The notes under the pieces are model-generated. The model saw only the letters and a list, made by a program, of their open reading frames with translations. It searched no databases and was not told where the DNA came from. From Phallusia mammillata (taxonomy: Eukaryota; Chordata; Ascidiacea; Phlebobranchia; Ascidiidae): 64,000 nt of DNA. Positions 41,001 to 53,345 of this stretch are shown piece by piece; within the stretch, counting starts at the first letter, position 1; every line of letters begins with the position of its first letter. Made by a program: the position numbers and the translations under genes. Location of the stretch: the NCBI GenBank assembly GCA_003260075.1, contig QLIY01000182.1, positions 142,812 to 206,811 on the forward strand, written 5' to 3'.

Positions 41001-44000
41001 TTACTTAGCACCAACGAAAATCGATTGGATTATATATGGATGCAAAAAGGCAAATTCAACTAATGTTTGGCCACATTGCTGTTGTTTCAAACAATCACCC
41101 TAAAATCAATGATTATTCCTGACAACCTCAAATTGCTGCGTGTTTTTTGTGTGATGCTTAAAACCACAGATACCACAAGGGCGGAAAATTTATTGAGCAA
41201 CACCTAAACTAAATTCTGGTTTATTTTGTACATTCGTGCACATAACCATTACAGAAAGTAAATTGAACAACCGTGTATAATTTTGCTTCCACTTATGGTA
41301 AAACAGCGTTATGACAAATATATTTACAACTGCACACACACCCAAAAAGGCACCAATTATAGTTTGTGAAAAAGAGGTACAGCCTATTAGGGTTGGTTTT
41401 TCAGAGTGATGGGTATATACTGACCTTAGCTCCTCCAAAATTTGCTCTTTCTTCTGATGATAACGAGCTAAAAAAACAAAGAGAACTCGTTGATTAAAGT
41501 CATTATGCATGTTGATGTATTGAACTCCATCTGATATTACTTGATTAGGTGAAAGTCTTTGGGCCATGTCATTCTCTTGACGTCAAACCTGTCTCCAGCA
41601 AGATCATATTGGCCCATCTTAAAAATTACCTAGTTCGGTTGCTCATCGGTGCGGGCACATTATCCTCGAGGGGGCAATGCATTATTTATAAAAGTGCATA
41701 AAAAATTCGACACTTTCAAAAAACGAGGTTTTCTGAAGGGATAATATGGAAAAAACTAAATTTGCAAACAACCTTTATACTTAAATTGTTTAAAGTAAAA
41801 TCGAAAGCCGAAACAACCAAGCGCTGCATGGCGGCCTAAAACGTTGACATCAAGAAAAGCACAACAAATGCCAAAGAGCTTTTGTGCGTTTGGCAAACAT
41901 AAAAACGCAAATGCACTTATCTCTTTAATTATTTACACAAAATAATCCGAATCTTTAAGCGAAGTTGGTTGTATAACGACTTAAACCAGCGGTTCCCAAA
42001 CTGGGGTCCGCGGTCCTTTAGGGGTCCGTGAGGCAATTTTAGGGGGACCGCGAAGCGGGTCAAGTAATTCTATAATCTTATTTAGCGTCAGTTTGTGCTA
42101 CTGAATAAGTTTAAATCAAGAGAATTGAGAAATCGACTGTCTCCATTGCTAAACAATAGCCTTTATTGAAAGGCAACTATCAAAAATGCAATTGTTCGCG
42201 CACAATCGTACTGCTTTTTGTCTTGTCTGTAATGTCACAAGCTGTCTTTTATAGAGTTTAGATCATTATTATGCGCAATTTTGCATAACTGGCGAAAATC
42301 CTGCAATCAACTTTCGTTTTCCTGAAATGCACATTCCAGCTAAAGGACCGCGAGCCCTCGAAATAATGGCAAAGGGACCGTTTTGACAAAATAATGAAAA
42401 AGTTTGGGAACCACTGACTTAAACGATCCCGAAGGTGCTTAAACACGACACATTATCTTGTGGATTGAATGTCGCCGAATTTTTATGTAACAAAATTGCA
42501 AGAACCTTACCTTGACAGCAGGATTCAATATAAATGTCATCGATGCCCCAATAGTCAAGTTCTGTGCTAAATGCGAGGGCACAGATGTCTTCAGGCATGT
42601 GAAGTTTTCCAGTTCTAAGACAAACAGTTTTGAAACGCGACATCAATCAAAAAATATTTATGTTTAAAATACCACTGCGTCCATATAACGAAAAGTTTCA
42701 AAACTGTATGTGCAAAAATGTCATAGAGTCAAAGTTTGATCTTAAAATGCCAAAAACTGAAAACAATGATCCACGAAATTCCGAGTTCGCTAAGCGGAAC
42801 AGATAACTGAAAAAGGTGGGGAGAATGGTCATTTCTCTGTCCCGTTCTGTTTAAGCGAAAATATCGAATACACCTGCACTTTAAACCTATTAGGCGTGTG
42901 TTTGCCTTTTCACAGCACCTATCTTTAGCGAAGAATGTCTCACAATTGTTTTACATGCAAATGCGCTATTTCAGAGACTAAAGCAACCTTGATTCTTCTG
43001 GGGTAAAAAAGTGTACAGTTATTCGCTTTGGGAAGTTTCCTGATCGATAGTAGGTGGGGTGCCACTAGAGATTAGGGATCAGATCGACTAGCGGCCTAAA
43101 AAGTGACGCACGCGTTTGTGGATAGCAATTTTGCGGAATTTCAGTTTTGACGTACTCGACGTTTGTTGCGCCAGTCACCAGAAACGCTTCGTTGAAAACC
43201 CGTTCGTGCCTATGGTTGAAAACAAAAGTTTGTAACCTCACTGAAGTGTTGCTTATTTCTCTTAGTTTCACCCTGGACCTGCACGTTTCACGCAGTTGAT
43301 AAAAAAAAATTTAAAAACGGTTTCGAAATAACACGCATTTCAGAACATATCCCTCCGTACATTATAGCATATCTGACTTGACATTTTAAGATGGTTTAAA
43401 ATGACTGTTTTCTAAGCATGACAGCATGGCCCTATTATGATTTGGCACGACGCAAATTAAACGTTGCCGCAGTGGTCTTTGCGTAACGTACTGAACGCAT
43501 CCGAATTAGCAATTAAACTCTTCAGATGAGTGACGAAAACAAATGGTTTTGTTTGTGACCTAGTACGACACTATATAACCTTAGTACGTTTTGATTGATC
43601 ACATAAACGTGTGGTAATATAGTATGTTGCTGTAGCTAGGGGAAATACGTTTCACGTTTAATCAATCAAAGGATGTTTAGCGATTTGACATAAGCACCAT
43701 GACAAGTGCGTCTTTTCAAAGGAGCAAAGCATAGCCTGTCATGTTGGTTGACTTTAAAAGGCGACTGAGTCGCAAGGCTGCGCACAGATTGAAATTTCAT
43801 GTCCGTCTGAAGGAACTTGCTGCTTCTGAAGTGGTCACGGTCGTGCGTGAATTATGTATGACCGAGAAACTTGAGATTAGACTGACTTATAAATGTTTCT
43901 AATATGAAATGTATTTTATCCTAACTGAAACATAACGATATTTATAGCTAACGCATTACCTGTAAAAATTGAGGACTGGAACAAAAGCACCCGGATGTCG

Positions 44001-45555
44001 ATCGAAGAAAAACTCCTCCGCATCGGGATTGTAATCATCGGCCAAAGTCATAATTTGCGTGCGCGATTCACAGTGACGTAGACGACCCAGTCGGGTTCGC
44101 GGCAATTTGTCTAAGGTTCCCCATCTTGACTGAAATTATAGGATAAAAACATTTTCAGGGATGTGCCAAATACCTTTTTTGCACCAAGTGGTGATTTTTG
44201 TTGACACAATAACGTCACAATTGTATCTTCTCGTGAGTTGTTCTATTTTAGCAAATAGAAAAATTATAATAAATTGTTATCTTACACATATCAGCATTTA
44301 CCCCCCCCCCCCTTGATCGGGATTCGTCCCCGGGGGTGTCCTGGGTTCGAACCCCGTGGAAAAAAAATAAAATAAATTGTTATCTTACACATATCAGCAT
44401 TTGAGAAATAATGTCGTATCATCGTATCAACACAAACCAGTTTGATGCCAAGTATGGCTAAAATAAAATGTTGACGTTTATTTTAACAAACGTTTACTTC
44501 AGGGCACAGCACCTCATGTACAGTTCCTCCGACGTTAATGCGAATCCGTCTCCGGCATGCCTCTTGTACTTCTTTATCTGTGTCGAACTGTTGCGACCGG
44601 TGCCTCTTGGGACCTGGCATTTTCCGCCTCCTGCAGCGACAAAACAACAGAACGTCATCAGCGCATGTTGTTGTCTGCGGTGAATACTCCAGAATCAAAC
44701 AGAACAAGCAAGCAAACACGAAAAACAAGTGGTCGTAACCTTTTTACCGATGTTGACTGAAGTTAGCGGGGCGTGTAAAGTTCAATTCGATATTTTAAAA
44801 ACGCTATACCTGACAATAGATTCGAACGTGTACAATGGAAAATCTGTCCTCCTGCCGTTTTATGTCTTAAACCCTTTTTTGTGAAAAAAAACTTGCCGAG
44901 TTACATTTTTTACTTACGGATGCATGTAAACATGCGTTATGTATATTTATTTCACACAGTGAAATATAAATTTTGGACACTCATTTAGGTTGATGTGTGT
45001 CGGTCGATAGACTTACACAGTCTGTTGCAGCCGCGAAAAAACGTTGGATATTTTAGAATGTTTTCTTGTCTTCTTCATTTTCACTGACTTACTACCAAGT
45101 TCTGCATGTTCGTCATATGACTTTGATTTGGGCAAAAGACCAATGTGGACTTTTACACCTCGAGCATCACTTTGTGCCGACTGGCATCTTCTGCGATCGG
45201 AATCAGTGATAAGTTTTGATTGAGAGGACAGAGCCATGCCCAGTCTGTTCCGCCCTGGACTAGCTGGCAATTCGTCAGCTAGAAGTTCAGTTTCAGAGCT
45301 ATCCTTCAAAGACTCTCGCCGCATGCATGTCACACTATCATTCGTTCTTTCGAGCCGCATCAAAATGGCTTTTCGATCAGCTGCGCACGCAGAACCATTG
45401 TTCAACATTAAAGTGCTGGGGGTTGAGGCTCGGCGACAGCTGTCAAAATCTGACGTAGTTTGCACACAAGGTGCCGTGCCACCGAAGCTTCGTCGCCACT
45501 GAATAGGGTTTGGGCCCCCGCTGCTGCTACGGCGCTCAAATCTTGAATCATTCAT
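35016..45555 (-). CDS. Kv2 (Shab-type) voltage-gated potassium channel
   Basis: Fifteen coding exons: 45555-45017, 44630-44498, 44129-43960, 42614-42511, 41467-41425, 40289-40169, 40044-39966, 39390-39247, 39114-38880, 38249-38122, 37789-37590, 37194-37109, 36863-36622, 36435-35950 and 35725-35016. Phases agree throughout, giving about 1139 aa. In order: an unusually long N-terminus (about 200 aa, Ser/Arg-rich); T1 domain ([57 protein letters not shown]); S1 ([20 protein letters not shown]); S4 ([20 protein letters not shown]); pore helix and filter ([17 protein letters not shown]); S6 with [20 protein letters not shown], diagnostic of Kv2; then about 500 aa of tail. The tail contains [11 protein letters not shown], which aligns with the SIDSFISCATDF clustering motif of mammalian Kv2. 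Exon 1 starts at the ATG giving MNDSRFERR. The exon 2/3 junction is ambiguous by five codons. Confidence 0.95.
41987..42416. mobile_element. hAT-type element, cagtggttcccaaac family, inverted copy
   Basis: A 430-bp element with ends cagcggttcccaaac and gtttgggaaccactg and a perfect duplication acttaaac (41979-41986 and 42417-42424). It is reverse-oriented relative to 23448-23865 and lies in a Kv2 intron about 95 bp from exon 4. Confidence 0.92.
44268..44402. mobile_element. tRNA-half-like retroposon with 32-bp flanking repeat and C12
   Basis: Perfect 32-bp direct repeats (44268-44299 and 44371-44402) flank 12 C (44301-44312), then a sequence folding like the 3' half of a tRNA: anticodon arm tcggg/attcgtc/cccgg, and a T arm with B-box ggttcgaac, then an A-rich tail (ggaaaaaaaataa). 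Flanking repeat plus A-tail fits target-primed retroposition of a 5'-truncated tRNA-derived RNA. It lies in a Kv2 intron. A related fragment is at 48349-48388. Confidence 0.6.
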
Positions 45556-47427
45556 TTTGCCCCGCTTAACCAGCAAAGTCAACAGCACCTGGAAGTGTCA
45601 GGCTAGCGCTTCCGGGACAGGGCCATTAACAGGAACATCTTAACTACCCCATAAGCTCTTGTTTGGGGAAAGTTGTTACTCTGTATTAAATTTTTATCCA
45701 TTTTCAGTCCTATATTATGTCATTATTGATCCAGAAAACCTGTTTGCAAAACTAAATATCATATGTAATAGAATAGGTTTAATCTACTGTTTTAGTTGTC
45801 AAGATGTCAAACAATACGCCGAAAAGGGCGAGGTATAAGAACTCTTTACCAAATTATGAGACAAAAAAAACTTAGCACAATGCACAATTCCGTCTATCAT
45901 TACAATACTAAGCGACATAACTTAAATTAATTAAACCGACACCTGGCGCTCCAAAACTAAAAAGACCAAAACAACACCCATAAACAGTGACAACCTTGGA
46001 GTTTGATGTCAGCACCCTAATCAATCAACTTTACACACTGTCCCACATTTTATTTAATGCTTTGACAACACAGAAACGAATATAATTTTACTTTCCTTCC
46101 TGAAACTAACACATTTTGAGGGCATTAACATTACCCAACGTGTGCTGACTACAGCTCTCAGTGGCTTAAACGCTTTTCTGGCTCCCTGTAAATATACGCC
46201 ACAGACAATACACGACGTTTAACCCAGCCGCAAATCATGGCACTTGGCTGCTATGGCAACTGACAATTGGTTGGGTGACGTTTTTGCCACACAGCCACAA
46301 AAAACTTGCTGTGTTGTGTGCTGTACGCTTGGTCGCCGTGCGCTTTACGCTGATGCCCCGCAGGTAAGACATTGCGAAGAAAGCACACTGCTGTACTATC
46401 CAGTATCCACCACTATTCGCTTCAGTCGGATTACTTGACCTGACAGAAGCTCCAGTCGTGTTTTAAACACAAGCGTTTTTACCCAAACATTGGCCTGACA
46501 CATTTGATGCAATGTAAGGTTTAACCTTCTGAACTGCCAGCACCTTCTTGAAATTGAACCAAATACAACGTGTGAACACACTCACACAATACAACAGCAT
46601 TGTGGTAATTAGTCACACACGCCCTCTGTGTTGACTTGATGTTTGCTCTCTGTTTTCGCGGGAGCACGTTTTCCAAAAATATGTGCGCCCGCCTTGAAAA
46701 CGACGTCAGTTTTTTAGATCGAATATTCGATAGATCGATTTGACATATTATGGCAGCGCATTTATTGTACGCCGGTTTAAAGAAACGACTAATGAGCAAG
46801 AGCCATGCGTGAGGTTCATACTGCCCAGTATACGGTCTTGTATGTCGTGCACCTGAACAAGCCCTTTAACAATACATATAACACAAAGATAACCTAGCAG
46901 CAATATTAGCACATGTGTCGAATGAACACTTCGTCTAGCTTCGTTTTAAGTTGAAATCACGAATAATCGATCATACGTCGAAACGCGTCGTTCCGCTTTG
47001 CTGATCACGACTATCGAGACGAACGTGGTGTTTCAAATCGATGACAGGAAAAGTACCTAAGGAAGTGTAAAATTGTCTCGCGTTGATTGTTTCAATCAAG
47101 TTTTGCGAATTGCTTAAACTCGTACTCATTGTAGCTGTAGCAACTATTCAAAGTCTCTAGTATATCGGTGCTTTGGGTAAGAAATAGACTAAGAGCTGGT
47201 GCTTGTTTCAATCAAGCACGACTTGTCAGTAAATTCAGCAGTTTATATGACATTTAACATGCTGGTTTGGAGCTGCTTAAATCTATGCCACAATAATATT
47301 TGCGGTATTTTGTACCGTTACGGTTGTTTACCACCACTTAAACGTATTTTAGACACAATTCAAACAGAATGACGCATTGTCATCTCCTTAGGGATAAGTA
47401 ACGTTGATGACCAGCACAACTTACACT
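45556..47427. other. Upstream region of the Kv2 gene
   Basis: Presumed 5'UTR and promoter territory of Kv2 on the minus strand. No further exon with a convincing splice chain was found and no other gene is supported. Confidence 0.4.
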
Positions 47428-47801
47428 CAGTGCCGGATGAAGGGTCTTCTGGCCTGTAGGCACATTTTATAAGTGGCCCGAAAATCAGGGTTGCCAACTA
47501 ACAAATTAGAATTACCAGTGTTGCAAAATCATTGTCGCAAAGATCGTTGTTGCAACTATAACTCAGGGTACCGTGCAAAAACTTGGTCATATGCCTAACT
47601 AAATTACAACTTTGCGCGTTTTTGCGATTGAAAACGCGTTAACTAGTTTTCGGAGGTCAATCTTACGGAGTAGATCGCTTTCAATACACAAAATAATTAT
47701 TTTGAAAACATGACTAAATTTCTAATGATTTTGAAGTGGCCTGGATTTTTGACCGGCCTGTAGGCACGTGCCTACTTTGCCTAATGGTTAATCCGGCACT
47801 G
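47428..47801. mobile_element. hAT-type element, cagtgccggat ends
   Basis: A 374-bp element with ends cagtgccggatgaag and ttaatccggcactg and a perfect duplication cttacact (47420-47427 and 47802-47809). Subterminal ggcctgtaggcac motifs occur near both ends. No coding capacity. Confidence 0.92.
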
Positions 47802-48348
47802 CTTACACTCCTCCCCTATGCCATACATAGACAATTGTTATGTGAGGCTTAGCTAGTCAACTTGTTTATCAGTTTATTAACATTCAACTTTGACACGTAC
47901 ACTTTATTCTGTTCTTAAAAACAAAGCAATACCTAAATGGTTCTTAACACTCATGTCTTTGCACTGAACAGTCAGTACCCTATTCGGGTTCGTTTTTGTT
48001 TTTTCCCCTAATGGCGCTTGGAGTTGAAACAATTTTCCAGCAGGTAACCAACCTACAACACTTACACTGCAGATATAAATAATTGAAACAATCTAATGCT
48101 TCCATCCAGCTCCACTGCAAACGCGCAGCAGCCACAGCCTGCAGTCGTATTTACAGCGCTTTGACGCTGTGCGATATCTTTGCTGCAAAAACCGTCAGAT
48201 TATATTATCGTGGCTCTTTAGCTCTCCTTAGCGGTAATCTTACTAGAATACGAATATGTTTTTCGGTCGCTGTTGGACAGCAAACAGACAATTGGATTTT
48301 TGTCGAATGGTCCGAAGCACCTAACCACATTCAGTCACAAACAAACGA

Positions 48349-48388
48349 TCGGGATCCTTACCCGGAGCGTCCCGGGTTCGAACCCCGC
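48349..48388 (+). repeat. tRNA-half-like fragment
   Basis: tcggg-atcctta-cccgg forms an anticodon-type arm and ccggg-ttcgaac-cccgc a T arm with a B-box, followed by aaataaaaag. No D arm, A box or acceptor stem is present, so it is not a functional tRNA gene. It resembles the fragment at 44313-44360. Confidence 0.5.
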
Positions 48389-48863
48389 AAATAAAAAGTA
48401 GTTTTTAAATCGACTGTTTATACAATCTAAAAACAAAACGCAGGTTGAGGTTTGGTCAATGAAAAACGTAACAAAAATAAACTATACTACAAAAATTACA
48501 CTTGATAAACTATCTGCTTACATTTGACACCCATTTTATTATATCTTGTATAATGATCTAGTTGTTTTTAGTTTGACGTTTTTATCTTTAAGATTACTTT
48601 CAGGTAATAAGAAGTTAAAATTAGAGTTTGCTGTTCTTGACCTTGTTATTCTTAAGAGCTTTTCACACATGATCATAATTTAAAGCAACAGTTGTAGATC
48701 AATATCAAACTAATATGATAAAGTTTGGACAAACGTCACTGGATATGTATGTAATAAGTTTGAAGAAATATCCAGCTTTACATTTTAAGAAAATTGTATT
48801 CTTGAGAGCAAAAATTACTTTCCAATTGAAAATGCCCTACACAATTGGTCATTGGTTTTAGAG

Positions 48864-49171
48864 CAGGGGTGGGCAACCTGTGGCCCGCGGGCCGCATGCG
48901 GCCCTTCATTAAAAGGTTGTGCGGCCCGCAGAGACGCTTGGATTTCAAAATTACTGGCAAACGAGTCCAAGTATTACATTTTTAAACTGATTAGTGCGCC
49001 TGATGCTAGTTTTCTGCGATCTGGCAAAATGTGGCTAGAATTAAATACGAATTATGCTTGTAGTTAAGCATATTAGGTAAGAAACAAAGCAAAATCAATG
49101 CACATGTGCGGCCCGGATCCAATTTTGACATTTATAATTGGCCCTACAGTAACAAAGGTTGCCCATCCCTG
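48864..49171. mobile_element. hAT-type element, caggggtgggcaacc ends
   Basis: A 308-bp element with ends caggggtgggcaacc and ggttgcccatccctg. The flanking 8-mers ttttagag and gtttagag match at 7 of 8. Subterminal ggcccgcgggccgcatgcgg is shared with the element at 59726. Confidence 0.88.
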
Positions 49172-49437
49172 GTTTAGAGCGCAGTTTTATTAGCATTGTT
49201 CGTTAATATTCAGATAAATTACCCAACGTATATCTTAAACAAGTAGCGCGGATTTCCTAACGACAGAAGTAAGTTATATATTAATATCACAAAACGAAAA
49301 AATCGAAACCTCGCATTTGAATGTAGTCATTTTCGCATTCATAATGTATGAGGTCGGATTTATGTAGTGACTGCAGAAACATATAAAGTTTCCTTCAGAT
49401 GCATTTACCCATTTTTATAACAAAGACACAAACGTAC

Positions 49438-51310
49438 CTTTAAGTTTCAATTTGGTTTTGTCGTTTTTGTATTTTCTTTGTTGTAGAGATTTGTCATCAG
49501 GATCGTATGGTAGATGGCTTTCCGTGTTTTTCTCGAATACTCCTTGTAAGACTCAATGCAGCATTTTGTATTGCATTTTAACAAACGTTTCATTCATGGC
49601 GACAAGATAAACCCCATTGGTACTATTCGCTAAATAACACAAAGGTATAGGTCAAGATGCAACTCAAACAAGTCGCAACAACAACTGTTGACACCTCCGA
49701 AACCAATCTGTTAGCGATAGGATTCGAGCTGGCCTTTTTAGTCAATACTGCTTTTCCAATCCAGTTACTTTACAACCGTCTGAATTGCAGTCATATAGTA
49801 CTGTCTAATTAAGATTTTACAACAGTTTATTATCGTTAGCAAAAGGAATAGACTGTTTCTTTAAATGTCTTCATCTGTACGCCCGCTTTAACCCAGTTGC
49901 GTAAGTGCGCTTTTCTCCTGAGAATTGTGGTTGTTCGTCTTAAACTGCCAGCGCAGAACTCTATCCTTGTGACTCATATGGCTTAGGCTTTCCCTGATAA
50001 GGGTGTAGTCAACTTGATCTATATGCCACGCCTGTGTGAATCAATAGGCATTTCGTCGTTAATGCCTTGCTCTGCTTGGCCAAGATGAATCGAGCGATTC
50101 CATGCTTTCGAGGTTTAACTAGCGTTTAAAAGACAGCCTAGGCAACCCAAGGTGTTGTGAAGCGGCGCTTGCTATTTGCCTAATGCACATCCGCTGCCCA
50201 TCTAAGGCAGCCATAATTAATTAAACGCGTATTTTCCATTAGGCGGCTTCACGCGCTCTGGAATAAAGCGACCTGTTTCAATAATCAGACGGGTGGCAGA
50301 CGCACCCCCTGTGATCTTGGCGGATAAGCCAAGTTGTCGTTTATCGAAAGGCGAGTTTGCTGCCATTAAACCGTTGGATCGATTTTTATGACGTTGGCCA
50401 TTAGATTAGGTAATATGCAAAGAAAGCAAATTATCCCCATTTCTTGACCCTTTCGAAATTTCTGAAAGGACACTTGGTATTTTACCGCGCCTACCTCAAG
50501 TATTTTTTAGAGTTCAGCTGTTTTGTTTAGAAAACTTAGACGTTGCAATTCATCATTATTAGAACTTGCATTGTACTTTACAAGCCAACTAGTATTGCCC
50601 GGACTAACCCCGGTAACTTTGAAGAGTAATCGCATACCCTTTTAAGTATTGATACTAATTATAATTTTGTGCGTTGTGCCCAAGTAATTCAACAACATGG
50701 CGCACATGCTCGGTAATGACACTAACCAGCCCAGATCAATAGTGGTCCACTCGGTCGGTGCTGAGTGATGAGCGACATTGGCATGGTTGCACAACAACTG
50801 CTTAAGCCCAAACGTTCAAAGAACATTGACTTGTTCCTTTGAGGGTTTACATGTTTCCAACTCTGGCATTTATAATGTTAATTTCAAGTGCCTCTGATCC
50901 ATGAGTAAAAAAAGTTTTGAAGTAATCAATGACTTATTCGCCTATCAACAATAACATTCACATGTCACTTTTTCATTTAGATATATTTACTGGAACATAT
51001 TTATTTAGGTAACCAGCGCGATTTTTGTCGGCTTCTTTGTTTAACTGCAAAGGAGAAACAAACTCTTAACGTAGTATTTCTTTGTCGTTACTGTAAATAA
51101 GGAAACCTGGCCTCGAATAATACCAATAAACTGCACAACGGAATAGCAATTAATAACTGTAGTCTTAAAGCTATACCAAATTTCATTTTTACGCAGGTAA
51201 CTTCCAAGATAGGTGCGCATCAATGCCGCAAATGTCTTTTCTCTCATACTGTTTCTCATTGTCGTTTCTTCGACAACCAACGTGGTTGTCACGGATTTAC
51301 GCAGACCCAT
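49438..51310 (-). CDS. Hypothetical minus-strand exons
   Basis: Possible exon 51310-51193 starts MGLRKSVTTTLVVEETTM and ends at a weak donor (ctgc|gtaaaa, phase 1). It could join 49542-49438, which encodes FEKNTESHLPYDPDDKSLQQ and a lysine-rich end before a donor gtacgt. Phases fit, giving about 75 aa without a stop. Neither part is recognised and the intron would be 1.65 kb. The second exon, with its acceptor ttacaag and open acidic-basic frame, looks more credible than the first. It could belong to an unrelated transcript or be chance. Confidence 0.22.
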
Positions 51311-53345
51311 TGCATTCTATAAGCGTTCTTTGTTTTTCAACGACACTCGTGCGACTTCCAGGACGCATTAATATTTAATGCCGTGCATAATAGCGCGACA
51401 TGTTCAAGCCACCATATTAGCATACCCGCTCCGTGAGCTTCTTTCTCACCAGTATGTTTCTCACATCAACTCGATGCAGTGGTTGTTTGTATTGTTGCGA
51501 GTGGAAACCAAAAAAAGCTTTTTGAGAATTCTTTACCGAAAGGCAAATTTATCGTTAATAAACGCCAAACAGTCGTCACTTGGCTAATCGTTAATTATTC
51601 AAGACTACCTCAGATAACTCTGCCCAACACTGTTTGTCGTCTTGCCTTGCGACCCTCAACCATAAACCATCGTCTTGATGGATAAGGATCAATGAAAAAA
51701 GCGTCCTGGTCCAGGCGTGAGCGAAGCATCCATTTCGCTAATCAAACTACTAGGGTTTGATCAAAATTTTTAAATTTTGCGACGGATAACCGATGACTGA
51801 TGCTGATGAAGGTCACATGCCTTCTTTCTTTGCAAAAATCGATGTTCATTAGTACATGACTGTGAGAAAATTAGAAAAATATTGCTAATATTTCTGTCTT
51901 ATTTGTATAATTGCAGACCCAACCGTGCCTTATTTTTTAAGTTTTGCGAAAAACTGTATTGTAAAAGGAATCCGCATTACGAAGTTGTTCAATTGACAAT
52001 AATACAGAAATAGAAACACGTAAAATAAGAAGTGTCTTTTGCCAGGCACGAAGTTTGAAACTTCTATTGTAACCATGTTTTATTGATGCTGTACCTTTCG
52101 TGCGTTTTGCCCGATCACGCAAAAAGGCGAAAATTGCGGCAAATCTTTAATTATTCAGAACCTTTGCCACATTGCGAAACATTTCCAGGCAACGGGAGTG
52201 AATGATGTTTGCAAACCCAACGCCGGTTGCGGTAAGATGGAATTGCCCCCAACGCGTCCTCATAGCAGAGAGCGGCGGAAATATTAGTAGATAATTGGAA
52301 TGCTTCATCGTACATCAGATGGAGAACCTAAATTCTTGTAAGATCGCACATTAATAAACAGTTTCATTGCAACAGCTTTTCACGCTGCTTTTCAAACGGC
52401 GAGGTTTAGAAATACATTTAGCAAAACGTCTTAACCAGATCAAAGGATTGGTATTCCTGGGTGTTTTATGTAACGGTAAACATCAAACGACCAGTCAATC
52501 AATTTATCCATCAATAAGATTTTGTTTCTTTTGTGTCTAATATTGGCCGCAATGCTTTAGTGTGATATACAACGAAAAACACGCTGATAAGCACATGTTA
52601 ATGGTCTATATGTTATGTATGTTGCTCACAATTTCGCCTATGTGTTTCGTGTTGTAATTAGTGATGTACCAAATTGACTTAATTTCGGTTCGGCTAAAAC
52701 CGAATATTCGACAGTTTTGCAGATAAAAATTCTGCCAAATGAACCGAATCATTTATGATGTCACGCGAAGTCTTACGTACGCGTCTGACAGGAAAACAAA
52801 GTTCATCTCTCGGTCAAATAGTGCGGAATAGTTCTGTATCGACCCCATTTTTTTCTTTTGCTGAATTTATTAGCCCGAAACCGAATCTTTGTATAATGCA
52901 CGATCCGACCAAATAAATTCGGCAAACCGAATATTTGGTACATCTCTAGTTCTAATTAACACGCAAATTTCATGCGAACAGAATATGTAAGCAATCATAA
53001 GATTTAGGCTTGTTAATTGCTGGGACACTAACTGCAATCACATACTGTCAGAAGGATCCCATAGTGGTGTTGTTATGTAGCCTTGATGTTTTGTTCTGAG
53101 TATTTTTCCGAAAACGATGTCCTATACGCATCGAATCTTGTTTCAATCACTTGGACGATCAAGTTTCCTCTGGCTTTGTTAACGCATTAAATCACGTGCT
53201 GGCGAGACAATACAATCCAGAAATTCTACACCTCCTTGCGAGCCTTGAGGTTTGATAACATTCGTTCGTGTAATTGCACGTTACTAGAAAACTAACGTTT
53301 TAGGGCCGGGCTACAGTTTTACAGGTTTAGTTGCTGCAGCGCAGA
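49543..53345. other. Gene-poor region
   Basis: Almost 4 kb in which, apart from the weak exon at 51193-51310 and the MITE at 52659-52948, no gene is supported. Short ORFs are scattered on both strands without splice or family support. It may hold distal regulatory DNA. Confidence 0.4.
52659..52948. mobile_element. hAT-type MITE, tagWgatgt family, copy 2
   Basis: A 290-bp element with ends tagtgatgtacc and ggtacatctcta. Flanking 8-mers gttgtaat (52651-52658) and gttctaat (52949-52956) match at 7 of 8. Interior CCGAATATTCG motifs and the tail match 2749-3196 in inverse orientation. Confidence 0.86.

Noticed and set aside
48301-48400. Possible tRNA gene
   Set aside because: B-box and T arm are present, but there is no A box, D arm or acceptor stem.
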